Shown here: one piece after another, positions 48,973 through 61,100 of the stretch | How the letters are laid out: each line of letters starts with the position of its first letter | Position numbering within the stretch: the stretch's first letter is position 1 | Assembly: GCA_907165065.1 (NCBI GenBank) | Contig: OU015523.1 | Location: forward strand, 26,625,834 to 26,689,833 | Direction: 5' to 3' | DNA length: 64,000 nt | Source of the DNA: Caprimulgus europaeus | Taxonomy: Eukaryota; Chordata; Aves; Caprimulgiformes; Caprimulgidae | Translations under genes and position numbers: made by a program | The notes under the pieces: model-generated | What the model was told of the DNA's origin: nothing | Database searches by the model: none | Seen by the model: only the letters and a program-made list of their open reading frames with translations

Positions 48973-50834
48973 GAGAGTCTGAGTTATTCCCTAGGATAGA
49001 GCAATGGGCTTTGCTTTTTTTTCTGCCTCCATGTATTGTGGCATTTCCTATGTTGTCATCACTGATGACAGGGTGCATGTTCTTCTGAGCTATTATACAC
49101 AGCTCAAATCTTAAAGCTTATCAAGCCATAGGAGGCCAGAGATGAGGAGATAATGTTGTGGCCACAGGAGAGAAAGGAAGATTAAGAGAAATCTCTGCTT
49201 TGTAGTGACGGTGCATGGCCCAGGTTCCCATAGCCTGCTTCTCCCTGAGTATTCAGTAGCTTGTCAGACTGGAGGTAAATAACACTCTCCTCGTGACTAG
49301 CTGAGGAATACATAGCTATTAAATTTATTCTCAAGACACACTGATCTTGAGCAGGGCCTTTTCAGACTCTAACACATTCTACAATTGAGTGTATAATGAT
49401 TCTAACAACATCAGCTCCATGGCTGTTACTCAATTCCACACACATTCGCCGCAGAGGTTTTGCAGATGGCAGTGGGGGATTACACTGAAGAAAACCAGCT
49501 TTAAAAATGCAGACCTTTGGCCCATAATTTAAAAGAGAAGGTATATTGTCTCTCAGGAGAATGTTTGTTAGCTGTAAAACAGAATTATGGCAAACAAGTG
49601 TAGGTTGGCTCCTGAATGTGATCTCGGATCTCTGCCCTTGCTCACATTCCCATACAGGTCTGACAGATCTTGATTAGTTCTAGGAAGGAAAAGTGGTGTG
49701 CACATGCCAAGTCATTACCATATCACCTATAAATGTAATAATGCAGAGAAGATATAACACTGGAAGAGACATTTAGGAAATGCAGGATGTTTAAATTCTT
49801 TATTCCTGGAGAGTGTGACTGAAGAGAAGGAAACGTACATACTCACATGTTTCATCCAGTTGAGTTCCTGAACATCCCAGAAACCTCATGGGAATGTGTC
49901 AGCTTCCATTGCACTTGAGGGATTTTTATTTGAAGTGCAAAAAAATCTACCTTTATCATCAAAATTATTTTAATTTTAAGCAAATATAGATTTATTACTT
50001 TTCAGAATTATAAATCAGTTTTTGCTCACATACTTTCCTGTTTATTAAAATAATCTTAAAATCAGCTTTTCTACAGAGGTATAAAATCACTACAATGAGT
50101 GATGCCCCAGACACACCCTTCCAATTATGTTGAACTATAAGAGTCAATTGCTATAAGACATTTCATTCTTCAACTACTATTTTCATGGATGTGATTTAAA
50201 TTATACCAAAGGCTTTTAATTAAAGTCACCCTTGTCATGCAAATATTTAATTTGTATTGATATATTTTTAGCTATAAACCACTGTCTTGATGCTTGGAAA
50301 AGGCTTTTTAAAATTCATGAGACTATTTCAATACAATGCCAGTGCTGTGTTACTTGTGACATGAGATATCTGTCAGTCATTCATTATCTGTCTGGCTGGT
50401 TAAGGCTGTAGAGGTGAAATTCTAGCTCAAACTGTTTCAGAACAGCAGAAGTTTCTGCCAGACTTGTATAGCTTCAGTTAAATCTGAATAAAAATAGTTT
50501 TTGATAAAAGTGGAGTTGCAAAGTCTTGTAACTTCTCATGAGTCTCACGGTCATAAATGTGCTTCTCAGAGCCTCAGCTTTCAGAGTCACTTCTCTGCAG
50601 GAATAGCTGAAGTTTTTTTCTGAAGTATTCTGGTTCTAGCCTGCAGCTTTGCAAATAAAAGCTTTAACATCAAGGATCAGATTCCAAAATGTGAGTAGAA
50701 ATAACTTGATGCATGCATCTTTCTGTTGTTTTTATTTTTTTTTATCCTGGACAGAAGTGGTACAGCACTGAAATGGAGAAGTTGTAGAATATTTATCTTT
50801 CAAATTATGGTTAGAGAAAGCCACCTGACCTGAT
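48973..50834. other. Intergenic, no gene seen
   Basis: AT-rich sequence. Two minus-strand acceptor-like sites (about 49682 and 49820) lead into short open runs, but neither is followed by a good donor. No recognisable gene. Confidence 0.45.
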
Positions 50835-50912
50835 CTAGTGTTCAGTGGGAAGCTGGATTAGGTGGCCTCTGGAGGTGCCTTCCAGCCTATGCTTCCTAGA
50901 ATTCTATGATTT
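50835..50912 (+). mobile_element. CR1 3' tail fragment
   Basis: TTAGGTGGCCTCTGGAGGTG CCTTCCAGCC and the closing ATTCTATGATTT are the standard CR1 3' end. Only about 75 bases survive. Confidence 0.8.
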
Positions 50913-51880
50913 GAAAGCCATCTTCACAATACATTATAACCTTGGGGATTCTCACATACTAAAAATCAGTATTTCTTCTTCTCTAAACCCTGGAGCTTTA
51001 AGTCTCTACTTATTATGCTTCCATAGCTCCTGTTGCATAATCCCTCTTCTCTGAGTAAGACTGTGCTGTGCCTTGGAGAAAGGACAAAATATTGTGCCTC
51101 AAAAGCTTTTGTTTTGGCTTCTGTTTCTTGGGACATTTAAGGATGCCTAGCGTAACTTAACAATTATGGGAGAATATGGCGTAGTGTCTTTCTAGGACAT
51201 GCAAATATTTGTATTAAGATAAAGCTAGCTACTAGCATCATCAGCTTTTGCCATCTCCATATTTGTTTCTTTCTATTTAGGAAGGGCTCCACTGATGACC
51301 TTCTGCTAGAGTGAAACCAGTCACTTATTCCTGCCTGTTGTTTCCTATATTTTTCATTGGATCTCCAGGCATGCAAACTTCCGCGCCCCACACCCCCCAA
51401 TCTGGTGACTGCTTGGCTTCTTGAAAAGCTGTTGGCAAGGAAACTTGTTCCCTTTGTAGGTCCATGCCAACCTCATCAGCAGGCTGTTCCTGGTGTTTGC
51501 ATTCACTGGCTTCTACTGAGGCCTCCATCCAAAAAATTTGTAAGGCCTGACTTCCCTTTTGCCAAAGCTCTGCTGAGCTTTCTCAGTATCAAACGTGTGT
51601 TTATTCACCCACTGATTCTTTCTGTTCAAGCTTGACCAGGATGCCTGGTGGAGGTGTCAGGCTTTCTGATCACACCCCTCTCTCACACAAGGTCTTGGTA
51701 GCCACCTTGCAGTTCTGCAATATGGAGGTGGTCTCAGGCAAGCCATTTCACTTCACAGTTTCATCATTAAGTTCCTTAGAAACTCCTCCTGGTCCAAGAG
51801 ATTTGTGTCTGCTCTTTTCAACCCTTTGTTTTCTGATCTTGTCCTATGCTCTTGTTTGAGAGCCTCTGGTGTATCCCCGT
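50913..51880. other. Intergenic, no gene seen
   Basis: Mixed-composition sequence with open frames up to 92 codons on both strands (51.3-51.9 kb) and no recognisable product. Some of it may be an old LINE relic, but I cannot support that by eye. Confidence 0.4.
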
Positions 51881-52359
51881 TGTGCTGATTCTGGCTAGGA
51901 TAGGCTATGTTTTGGATTTGTGCTAAAAACAGAGTTGATAATGCAGAGATGTTTCATTATTGCGGAGCAGCACTTACAAAGAGTCAAGGCCTTTTCTGCT
52001 CCTCACACCATCCCATCAGCATGAAGTTGGGAAGGGACACAGCTGGGATAGCTGACCCCAACTGACCAAAGGCATATTCCGTACCATATGACATAGTGCT
52101 CAGCATATAAAACTGGGGGAAGAAAAAGGGGAGGACATTCAGAGTGACAGTGTCTTCCCAAGTAACCGTGACGAGTGATGGAGCCCTGCTTTCCTGGAGA
52201 TGGCTGAACATCCGCCTGGAGGTGGGAGGTAATAAATTAATTCCTTGTTTTGCTTTGCTTGTGTGCACAGCTTTTGCTTTACGTATTAAACTGACTTTAT
52301 CTCAACCCACGAGTTCTCTTACTTTTACTCTTCCCATTCTCTCCCCCATCCCACCAGGG
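51881..52359 (+). mobile_element. Avian ERV solo LTR, 3'-truncated (plus orientation)
   Basis: It begins TGTGCTGATTCTGGCTAGGA, has a TATAAAA box at 52106-52112, then TGGAGATGGCTGAACATCCG and a CTTGTTTTGCTTTGCTTGTG block. An ATTAAA poly(A)-type signal follows at 52285-52290, then TTTATCTCAACCCACGAG. The order and wording match the LTR at 33657-34250 in reverse. The last 100 or so bases expected from that copy (ending near CCACAACA) are missing; similarity stops after CATCCCACCAGGG. No internal viral coding sequence adjoins it. Confidence 0.85.
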
Positions 52360-52704
52360 ATATGACTTGCTTTTTGCAAGTCGCTCTTCAAGATCTTCTT
52401 TAGCCTTCCTTATGTCATTTTCACAACTGTCCTGGCAAAGTTTAGGATCCTTTCCATTTTTCTGATCAGGACACAATTCAGTATACCACTGGCTGTCCCA
52501 TTCATGTTAATTCTGCTGAATGCCCAATATGTCCTGCTCATGACTTTGCAGGGCTTCACAGGTCATTCCTTGCTGTCCTAGGACACTCTGAAGCCATAGC
52601 ACTTCTCATTTTACAAGCACCAGTGGGTCAGCGAAGAAAATGAGTAGTTCAGTGAGCAGCCAGCATAATGAAGTCTGCCTACAGATGAACTGCTGTGAAG
52701 TGAC

Positions 52705-52845
52705 TGTATATTCAAGACCCACCTGAATGCCTTCTTGTGTGAACTCATGTAGGTGTTCCTGCTCCGGCAGGGGGATTGGACTAAATGATCTTTCGAGGTC
52801 CCTTCCAATCCCTAACATTCTGTGATTCTGTGATTCTGTGATCCT
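52705..52845 (+). mobile_element. CR1 3' end fragment
   Basis: TATTCAAGACCCACCTGAAT leads to GGGGGATTGGACTAAATGAT, AGGTCCCTTCCAATCCCTA and a tail with three repeats of ATTCTGTG. The subfamily differs from those at 21.9 and 61.8 kb. It is strongly 5'-truncated. Confidence 0.9.
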
Positions 52846-55423
52846 GGGCCTTAAAGTATCAGCTCTCATAAAAAAAGCTTCCTGCCACTTCTTTGAATAT
52901 GGATTCTCTGATATATAATAATATAATCAGTCTTATGCTGCTGCCTTTCTCCCCCCAAAAAAGATTTAATAAGAGCTGTTCTTCCTACCCAGCCACTATC
53001 AAATTAGATTGAAACTGGCTAATAGATTCAATATTTTTAGGGGACACTAACGGAAACATTTATATGGCTAGCACAACTGCATAATTCTAATTTCTATAAG
53101 AATGGAGGCAGAAAACAAAATCTTTCAAAGAGGAAGCACAGAAAAAATGCTGAGTCCTGTGACAACTGTGGCAGCTGGTAACTGTATTCCTACACCAGCT
53201 TTCAACAGGCACAAATCTTTTCCCATGTCCCATGTCACGTTTCCATTGTGCATCCAGAAAGCCCAGACAGCATTTTGATATCAGAGAGCAGCCCACGCAC
53301 AGGATCCAGTTCACCTCCAGTCTGCTGCAAAGCTGTTCCCGGTTGTGTCCGTTGATTGTGCAACCTGACCTGCCCGAAACAGTTTCAACCTGATCACTGA
53401 CCCTCCTGGCTAGTACTCGCTGGTGTTTGACCTCCCTTGATACACCTCTGCCCTTGCAGACAAGTGTGTTTTGCAGCTGTCCTTGGGGCCCAAAGACTCT
53501 CTCTCATGGTACAGGAGCCTCAGGAGTCAGTCAGTGGAGGTAAGGTGCTGCCTTTGCTCCAGCACAATCTCTCTGTTGCTTTTCTCTAATTCGGTTGAGT
53601 AACCCAACCAGGAAGTCTGAGCCTGCCTGTAGTTGCTGTGCCTTGCAAAGTGGTGATGGAGGACTACTTAGATAGAAAGCCTATGCAGATTAAAGTGTGC
53701 AAATTAAAACTAGTTTAAAGATAATTGCATCTCAATAGCCTTTCCTCCCTCATTCACCAGCCTCTAACCTTTCCTTCAGGTCATAGGGTACAGATAACAA
53801 TTAGGCATCTGTCGTGCCATGAACCATGACAGCTGCGACTTTGCTACTCTGCACTGGTGTCTCTGTTACCTCATGTGCTCCCTTCCTGCTACCTCATGTG
53901 CTTCCTTCCTGTTGTATTCAGTGACCCTCATCTAAAACTCTAACATTTTGGGATAAAATTGGCTCTTTTTTTCAGCGTGTGCAGAAAAATAGGTAGTGGC
54001 ATTAAGACTGCAGTAAAACAAACAAAAAATAAACCCAAAAGCTCATCAGTCCTACAGTATTGGGAAAGTTCCTCCCTGAACACTCTGTAATTCATTCCGT
54101 TTAATGCTGGTTTTGTTCATCATGTTTGATAAGTTCTGTGTAAGTACAAATGAACTCTGTGGCAAAACAGGGACATAAATCATTCTTAAGATGGTTACAA
54201 TTGTGTGTCATTGCAACAACTTCTTCTTGCTGAGACTCAATTTTTTCTAACTATATATGCAAAAGACAACCCTGAAGTATTTAATAGCATCACACTGGTT
54301 TTTCCTATGGTGTAGCTGGTCTCCCAGAGGCTGATTTTATGTCAAATTTACTGTGTCTGTGCTGAAGACAATTACATAATAAACCAATAGATGAAGTAGA
54401 CAGAATTAAAAACAAGCTGCCAATCTGTATACAGCTTCTTTAAAAAGTTAAATGGAGCAACAAAGACAGCAAATGTCTGAAAGAGAAACCTATGCTGCTT
54501 TCATTTCCCTACAAAGAATGCTGATAAGGGCTCTTTTGGAGTGGGGTGGGGGGTTATAAACAAAAATATTATTACAGCTTTTGACTGTGAAATAGCAGTC
54601 AGAGAAAGACAAGAGAGATTTCAGAACAAGTTTCTGCTCGGTTCAATAATTATTTTTTTTCCCAGTCAGATTTAGTATTCTCTGCCCATTTAAAGTGCAT
54701 TTGAACACACAGCATGTGCAAACATACTTCCTAAAAATGTGCTTTCTGTCTCTGGCCAAAAAAGAGTATGCTTACAAAAATGTAGGTTGTATGTGGACTC
54801 ACAGCAGAGAAAGAATGCTTGTTCCAAACTCTACTCCAGAAATTTTGCTCTAGCTTAAGGAAATTGGTGCCCTCCTTTGCTTTGTGGCATGATTCTGACT
54901 TTGCTTTCCACTGCTACCTTTTTCAGCTGTTCAGGTGGCCTTTGAAATAAGTACATATAATATACTTGGAAAAAAATATTCTTATTTCAAGAGGTACTTT
55001 AGGAAACAGAAAACCCACAACAATGTTGGGTTTTTTACATCTACTAGCAAGACACAGATTTCCAAGATAAAAAACAGTGTCATCCTTTGCTCTAATCAAG
55101 GTTTAATTCAGTCTGCACTGTCAGTCAGGCAAAGGGCTGAAGGAAACAAAGCAGGATTTTAGAGAGCAGCATTGAAGAAGTGCCATTCAGTAATTTCCAG
55201 AGGTTGCCAGCTGGTTGACAGAAGTGCTGCTGAGCTCTTTTTAAAACAAGCTTTTCTAATTACTAACGTTTCTGGTTTCTCTAATTATCTGCTCATTGTT
55301 CTATAACAGACTAAGCACTTTTTCAGCATTCTAAGAAATCATAATATGCTAGTAATGTAGCAATATAACAATATACAAACTGGCCCCAGCACCATTAGCA
55401 ACAGCTGACGTCTCCCTGTACAC
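52846..55423. other. Intergenic, no gene seen
   Basis: AT-rich sequence with a 23-bp tandem duplication at 53868-53913. No recognisable gene or transposon. Confidence 0.45.
53868..53913. repeat. 23-bp tandem duplication
   Basis: ACCTCATGTGCTCCCTTCCT plus GCT is followed directly by a near-identical second copy (ACCTCATGTGCTTCCTTCCT plus GTT). Confidence 0.9.
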
Positions 55424-55558
55424 CAACGTAGACCTCATCTGCCTCTCCAGATAGAGAACATGATCCTTCACTTATTTGCTTTCTAATGCACCTCAGAGCA
55501 TCTTCTGATGAAGCACTGAACTGGTTTTGTTCCTCCTCTTCTTTCACACCTCTATTCT
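55424..55558 (-). CDS. Candidate internal coding exon, unidentified
   Basis: On the minus strand a good acceptor (CATTTTATCTCCATCCTTACTCAG) precedes 55558. From there a phase-1 frame of 135 bases is open, rich in Glu, Ser and Gln (words: KEEEEQNQFSASSEDALRCI and SGEADEVYV). It would end at a weak donor G|GTGTAC (GT at 55423-55422); the frame itself closes about 25 bases later. Length and phases (1 in, 1 out) would let it join the candidate terminal exon at 44378-44602 in frame. The weak donor is the main objection, and the frame may be chance. Confidence 0.2.
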
Positions 55559-55735
55559 CTGAGTAAGGATGGAGATAAAATGACAGATAGGTCAAATAAA
55601 CAAGTGCTTTTGTATTTCAACAAAAAGAAAAAGAAACTTTTATTTTAGAAGAAGGCAATAGGAGCATTTCATGTCTCTTGTCATGTGCCTCTGGAAAACT
55701 GTAGAAATGTAGCCTGTGAGAATTAAAGAGTTAAT

Positions 55736-56762
55736 TGTTGTGGTGGTTTAACCACAGATAGACCATGCAGTCCTGCATTCAATCCCTGGACCTGATGAGA
55801 TGGGAAGGGAATCACAGGGGGGCACAGGGTTAAGAATGAAGGACAGGGACGGCTCACTCACCAGTTATGGTCACGGGCAAAACAGACTCAACCTAGTGAA
55901 GAAAAAAAATCAATTTAATTCATTGTCATTCATCCAAGTAGCACAGTGAGACATAACACCACATCTTACAAGAGCTTCCCCCACTCCTCCCTTCTTCCTA
56001 GGCTCAAATTCCTTTGTTCCTGATTTCTCTACCTTCTCCTCCCTGGGGCACAGTGGACAGGGAATGGAGGTTCAGTCAGTTCACCTCTGCTGCTCTTCCT
56101 GGCAAGGAGGTCCAGGAACAAGGTGTTTCAGAGTGAGCTTCCCATAGAGTCACAGACCTCTTCGGGCTCAGCTCCCAGCTGCGGCATGAGGACATCCACG
56201 GGCTGCAAACAGGTCTCCAGGCCAGTGCACCTACTCAACCCCTGGCTCTGGGGGTCCACCCTGGCTCTGGCACTGACCGTATCTTGGGGTCTCAATTCAG
56301 TCACACCTGCCCTCAGGCTCAGCTTTTCTGGTCCAGCCTGGAGTCCTCTATAACCTACCCGTGGGTATCTGCTCTGCCGTTGAACTTCCATGGGCTGCAG
56401 GGACCTCCTTAGCCTTCTCCTACACCATAAGGTGAACTGGTCTGAGGTTCTCTGTCCACTCCCTCCTCCTTCCTCCTGGCAATGAAGCTCTTCCTTTGTT
56501 TAGGTCGATGGTCCTCTTTTGTTCAGGTCAATGGCCTCTCCTCCAGGTTCACCTTTCTTTTTTCCTTCTTCACTGTTCTTTTCAGGACAGTCCTTCCCCT
56601 CACAAATATGGATTTGCAGAGGTGTTCCTCTATTGCTCATTGGCCCAGCCTGGGCTGGGGGCAGCTCCTCCTTGGAGCCAGGGGAGCTGTCGCTCTCACA
56701 AGGTGGCCCCTCCCCCCACTACCAACAATGCCCCCCCCACACCCACAGACAAACCCAACACA
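55736..56762 (-). mobile_element. Long solo LTR of an avian endogenous retrovirus (minus orientation)
   Basis: This is about 1.03 kb beginning TGTTGTGGTGGTTTAACC and ending AAACCCAACACA on the plus strand; on the minus strand it therefore runs TGTGTTGGGTTTGTC ... GGTTAAACCACCACAACA. Both ends match LTR types common in birds. The TGTTGTGG end is shared with the LTR at 33657. The middle is GC- and pyrimidine-rich, with an internal 23-bp near-repeat (AGGTCGATGGTCCTCTTTTG / CAGGTCAATGGCCTCTCC) around 56502-56540. The three overlapping open frames of 93-149 codons at 56.48-56.97 kb are products of this composition. Matching target-site duplications are not evident. Confidence 0.7.
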
Positions 56763-58062
56763 GATGTTCATACTTGAAGGCCACCTATGCTCGAACAAGA
56801 TTTGTTCCTATGATTAACCAGTCCAGCACACAAATCCCAGCCATCACTCCTTGGCTGAAATTAACAGCTCAGCAGCTAATTCACATAGCACTGGCTACCA
56901 GTTTGCTCAGCATAAAATCCCACACCTTCCATCAGCTGCTGAATGACATCTCCCCCAGAGATCAGTGAAAATATATTGATTTCAGTGACCACTAGGAATG
57001 TTTGCCTCAATTCTAATATGTCCCTGCATTGTGCATGAACATGATCTTTTGAAAATGAGCACCAAACATTTGTTTTTAGAAGTTACAGTGTTTACTTTAG
57101 CCTATATTCAGCCAGTTTGCCCTCCTAATGTATTTTGGATACTGCACACTCAATGAAGTCAATAATTGCTTGCTGTACATCCAAAACTTTCAAAAATGTT
57201 GCACTTCTTAGAGTACCTTTAACATATCTGTTATTGCTTGCAATACTGACTGGGGTAAGCCCTCAATAACCATGTATGCTTTTGCAATAGTAATTTGAAT
57301 TTTTCTTCTTTTGGGGATATGTCAGTAAGTCAAACTCATTCTGAAATGTAAATCCATCAGTGTGATTACTGGTTTCTCATTCCCAAAATCTTGTTTTCTT
57401 TTTGGTTTTATTTCAAGTACTTGTAGTTTAGGGGAGTTTTTTGTCAAAAGTACTTCATGCAAACTGAATATAACCAGTAATTTGCTACCGTCATTTTTTA
57501 CATCTGGAATTGCAGCATTTCCTTCATCATTTGTCTCACTTTGCTACCTAGTACTGTTGTATTATAGCACCTTCTACATCAAATCAACAGTAATAATGAA
57601 ATTATCCATAAATTTGTGAGCCCGAGTCTCTAACTTTTCTGACCTTTTGGGTAAAACCTCACTTTGAGCAAAGTTGAGGGAGTTAATTTTTCATATTTTC
57701 ATTCTCACATAGACAAATAGTTGATTGGTCTTCTTTGTTTATGAAGAGCATTTGACTTAGGTTGGTGGTAGTTTTCTTGGTGGAACAGAAAGGCACCAAT
57801 GCTTGGTTTGTTATACGCACAGCAGAAAATAAGGAGATTTTGAACAATGAGAAGTGTACGGTGTTGCTTAAAGACAGTCAACCTCTTTTCCTTGGGAACT
57901 TCCTTCAGGTGGAATGAGAACATTCCATCTCATCTGCCATAAATTTCCTCCTGGTCTTCATGACCTGCATTTTCCCAGGCATCTGCAAATGATGTGATGA
58001 CTTTTGCATCAAAAATCCACTTTTTAATGGACCTCACACTTTGTCTGTTAATTCACACTTAC
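56763..58062. other. Intergenic, no assigned gene
   Basis: AT-rich sequence. On the minus strand 57.7-58.05 kb has two open runs in one frame, separated by a single TGA, without family resemblance (see rejected items). Confidence 0.4.
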
Positions 58063-58152
58063 TCATATCATAGGGAGTAAATTCAGCATTACCACTTAAA
58101 GAATTTGCCGCTACCAGACCACTTTTTAAAAATGAAATTGCTTTTATGAATC
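58063..58152 (-). CDS. Candidate internal coding exon, unidentified
   Basis: A 90-base stretch on the minus strand is bounded by an acceptor ending CTATTCAG (weak pyrimidine tract) and a donor GA|GTAAGT whose intron side is a perfect consensus (GT at 58062-58061). The frame enters and leaves in phase 1 and is open throughout, with words FIKAISFLKSGLVAANS and NAEFTPYDM. Family unknown. In phase it could splice to 55424-55558 or directly to 44378-44602. With only 30 codons, chance is a serious alternative. Confidence 0.22.
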
Positions 58153-58162
58153 CTGAATAGGC

Positions 58163-61100
58163 GTATATATGTTCTTACAGAGCTGAGAAACCATCCCTAG
58201 GTGATATCTCCCAGATGGGAGAGACAAGAGGGCCCTGGCTCCCAGCTCGAGCTGTGACCAGGTCCAAGGGGAAGCCCATTCTCATAGAGGCAAGTTCTCG
58301 CCTTAGCATGCAGTGGATGGGGCAGAGCTGGATGTTTCCTTCAAAGGCACATACCAGTGCTAATATCCTTTCCTGCCAAGTTGACTGTGCTTTGAAAGTC
58401 AATTGCTGGCACACAAGGAGGTTATGGTTGCAAACTGTCATCACACTCCAACAAAAAGCCAGACAAGGGGCACAACTGTGTCTCAAAGTGCCTGCAGCAG
58501 CCCAGACCATGGAGGAAGGACAGAACTGCCCTCTGGACCAACTTAGAGCATGTGCATTGTCCTCTCAGCTTTGAAATACAGTGAGTTACAGTAATCCCTC
58601 CCAGATGTGACAAATCACAGGACTATTAAGGCATTCTTATCCTGGCGGAGGCAACACAATTCTTTCTTGCAAACTAGAAGTGAAAAAAGTAATTTTTAGA
58701 GTTCTCTTGTTAACCTAGTTGTCCAGCTATTCTTCTGTTCCTAGAAAGAAACACAAGTACTGGGTAAACCAGCATTAAGCAATAATTGATAAAAGCGTGG
58801 TTTGTTGGGGTTTTTTTACAAAAAACAGTATCTGTTTGCAGATGCAGTTAACACACCTTCATATGACACAATAGCTCAGGTTTATGGACAACTGTCATAA
58901 ATCAGTGCATCCTCACTAGTGGTCTGGAGGTGAGTAGCACTGGGTCACTAGCAAAAAGTGATTCTACTAGGTGTCTTCCCTTGAGAAACACACCTAAAAT
59001 CCCAATTCACTCTAAGGTATCACTGACAAGAGCACTGCACTATGGAGAAAAGCATGGTGACAAATTGGAAGGCAATATCCTTCAAGAGTTTGACTGATTT
59101 CTCTGAGTTTTGCAGAGATTGTGCCTACTCCAGGATGAATTTTCTGTTCAAGGTGATTCTAGATAGAAAATAAACACTTCTCCCATTGCACCCGTTTCCT
59201 CAAATTGAGTTGTTATTTCAGGATCTTTTGCTATAGCCTCAATTTGAGCACAATGCAGATCATAGAAAATGATCCTAATATTTCTGCAAGGAAGGTGTAG
59301 AAATTTCATCTTGGTCAGAGAAGTGGAACTCTGGTAACAGACTAATGCACAGATCATCAGTGCATCAGACAAGTGGTTTCTCAATTAGTATGGTGTTCTC
59401 TTAACAAATATTTCCTGGTGTCTTGGCATGTCCAAATCAGAGTTTGACAATAGCCATAAATGATACTCTGGTTTCTCCTGTGGCAATCACATAATTTTAA
59501 CTTACACAATGGTCAACCACAGTAAAGATATCATCAGATCATTGTCTGCAACAATTGTCAGTTCTTAGGGTTTAGAAATCAAGGTATCTTTAGTTGTTGC
59601 TTTGATGACTGAAGCACAGTGCACGGGTATATAATATAATCCAGTAAGAATTGTCATTATCTACTGCAAATAAAAATATCTTCGTTCTTTGGCAGAGGTC
59701 TGTTATTTCATCTACTGCAGTTATACATGCTTTCAAGTAATTTTCTGAGAATCAGACTGTGATTTTAACAGACATAACTTCCAAATTTACTTTTACTCCA
59801 TTCATTTCTTTATAATATGACTATAAAAAAGCTGGTTTACAATATTTATATATAGTATCAAAACAGCACTCGGCAACTACTACTTTACTTCTTTACCCCA
59901 GCCCTACTCCGTAGCTCCAAACAGCAGACGTTTTATGCTGACCTTAACCAATAATGTAAGTGCTAGCAGTTGTACATCAGCAGAGAAAGGTGAGTAGTAT
60001 GTTGGTTAGGATTTGGAGGCAGTACTTCTGAAAGACACTATTTTAGCTCCCCACTTAATCCTAAAGGGAAATGTAGAAATGAGTGACAGTTTCGCTGCTG
60101 ATCTGAATGCGACCAGGTTTAAATGGATATAATACTAACAAATGTCATTCCTGTGGCAGAAGTTTGCTTTTCATGGAGGCTTTGGCCCAGCTCCTCTCTC
60201 CCTCATCCAAATTGGTTCAAAACACAGAGGCTAGGACACAGTGGTAAACCTCAGTCATCAACCTGAGAGTGCTGTGCTTGAGGTGGGTTTTTAGATGTCC
60301 ATCCAACACAAGTGCACAGAAAATACTCTGACTTCCTTTGTAAAGCAGACTACATTTCCAAGTCCTGTGTACATATTTCTGTCATAGTTGCGTACCCAAT
60401 TCCCCTTGAATGCAGCACATATACATATAGACATAAATACTTTTATATATGGGTGGTTACCAAAAATTCTTTTTGCCAAGTTTTCCAAAATCTGCTTTAT
60501 ATACTCATTAAGATGATGAATTTGCTCTTGAAGAAGAATCAGAATCCCACTGAGTTTCTTTTTATTTTGATTAATTTTGAAAGTACTGGAAAGAATGCTA
60601 CAGTTAACCAATGGGATCACTTTGGTAAAGGTGACTTTTATTTTTGGTACTTCTCTTAAGTGCTAATACTTATGGTTTAGTGAGATGGTAATTCAGTTTC
60701 AAAGTGGATAAACTATGAAGCTAAAGGCTTATAGCATACCCCAACAAGGGAAATTTCAGTTATCCTACCACTGGGAAAAGTTGTAATGCAGTGAGTTTTA
60801 GAAACAGGAATAGAGAAATTGCACTTTGCTGGGGCATTTTATCTTCCTGTTGATCTGAAAAAGACTGCATTATAGTTACAGCACTGAGAAATGAGATGGT
60901 GGCTACGTCCCTCACTTTCCTAGGAGCACAGTGCTGTGGGACTTGGACCATGTTGCTCACATCCCCAGTCCAGCAGGACATGTTCAGCACAGTAACACCA
61001 TAATTCACTGTCTTCTCTTCCACAGCTCACCCAAAGACTTGCATAATGCCCAGGTGGGAAAGAGCATCCCTTCCCTGGGTGCTCAGAGGAGACAGGGAAG

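Noticed and set aside
56482..56968. Three overlapping plus-strand open frames of 93-149 codons
   Set aside because: They lie mostly inside the long LTR and reflect its pyrimidine-rich composition; no retroviral or cellular protein motif is visible.
57705..58050. Minus-strand stretch with two open runs in the same frame separated by one TGA, resembling a broken gene
   Set aside because: No family is recognised in any frame, no clear splice or retrocopy signs (no A-tail or duplication) are seen, and another frame across the same stretch looks equally protein-like. Chance is the simpler reading.
58175..58574. Overlapping 111- and 119-codon open frames on opposite strands
   Set aside because: Neither shows a known motif, splice context or poly(A) signal, and the mirror-image overlap is typical of chance frames.
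59148..59291. Minus-strand exon-like stretch after a very good acceptor (TTTCTACACCTTCCTTGCAG)
   Set aside because: The frame enters in phase 2, does not fit the phase-1 series around it, and closes with a stop without a poly(A) signal or usable donor.
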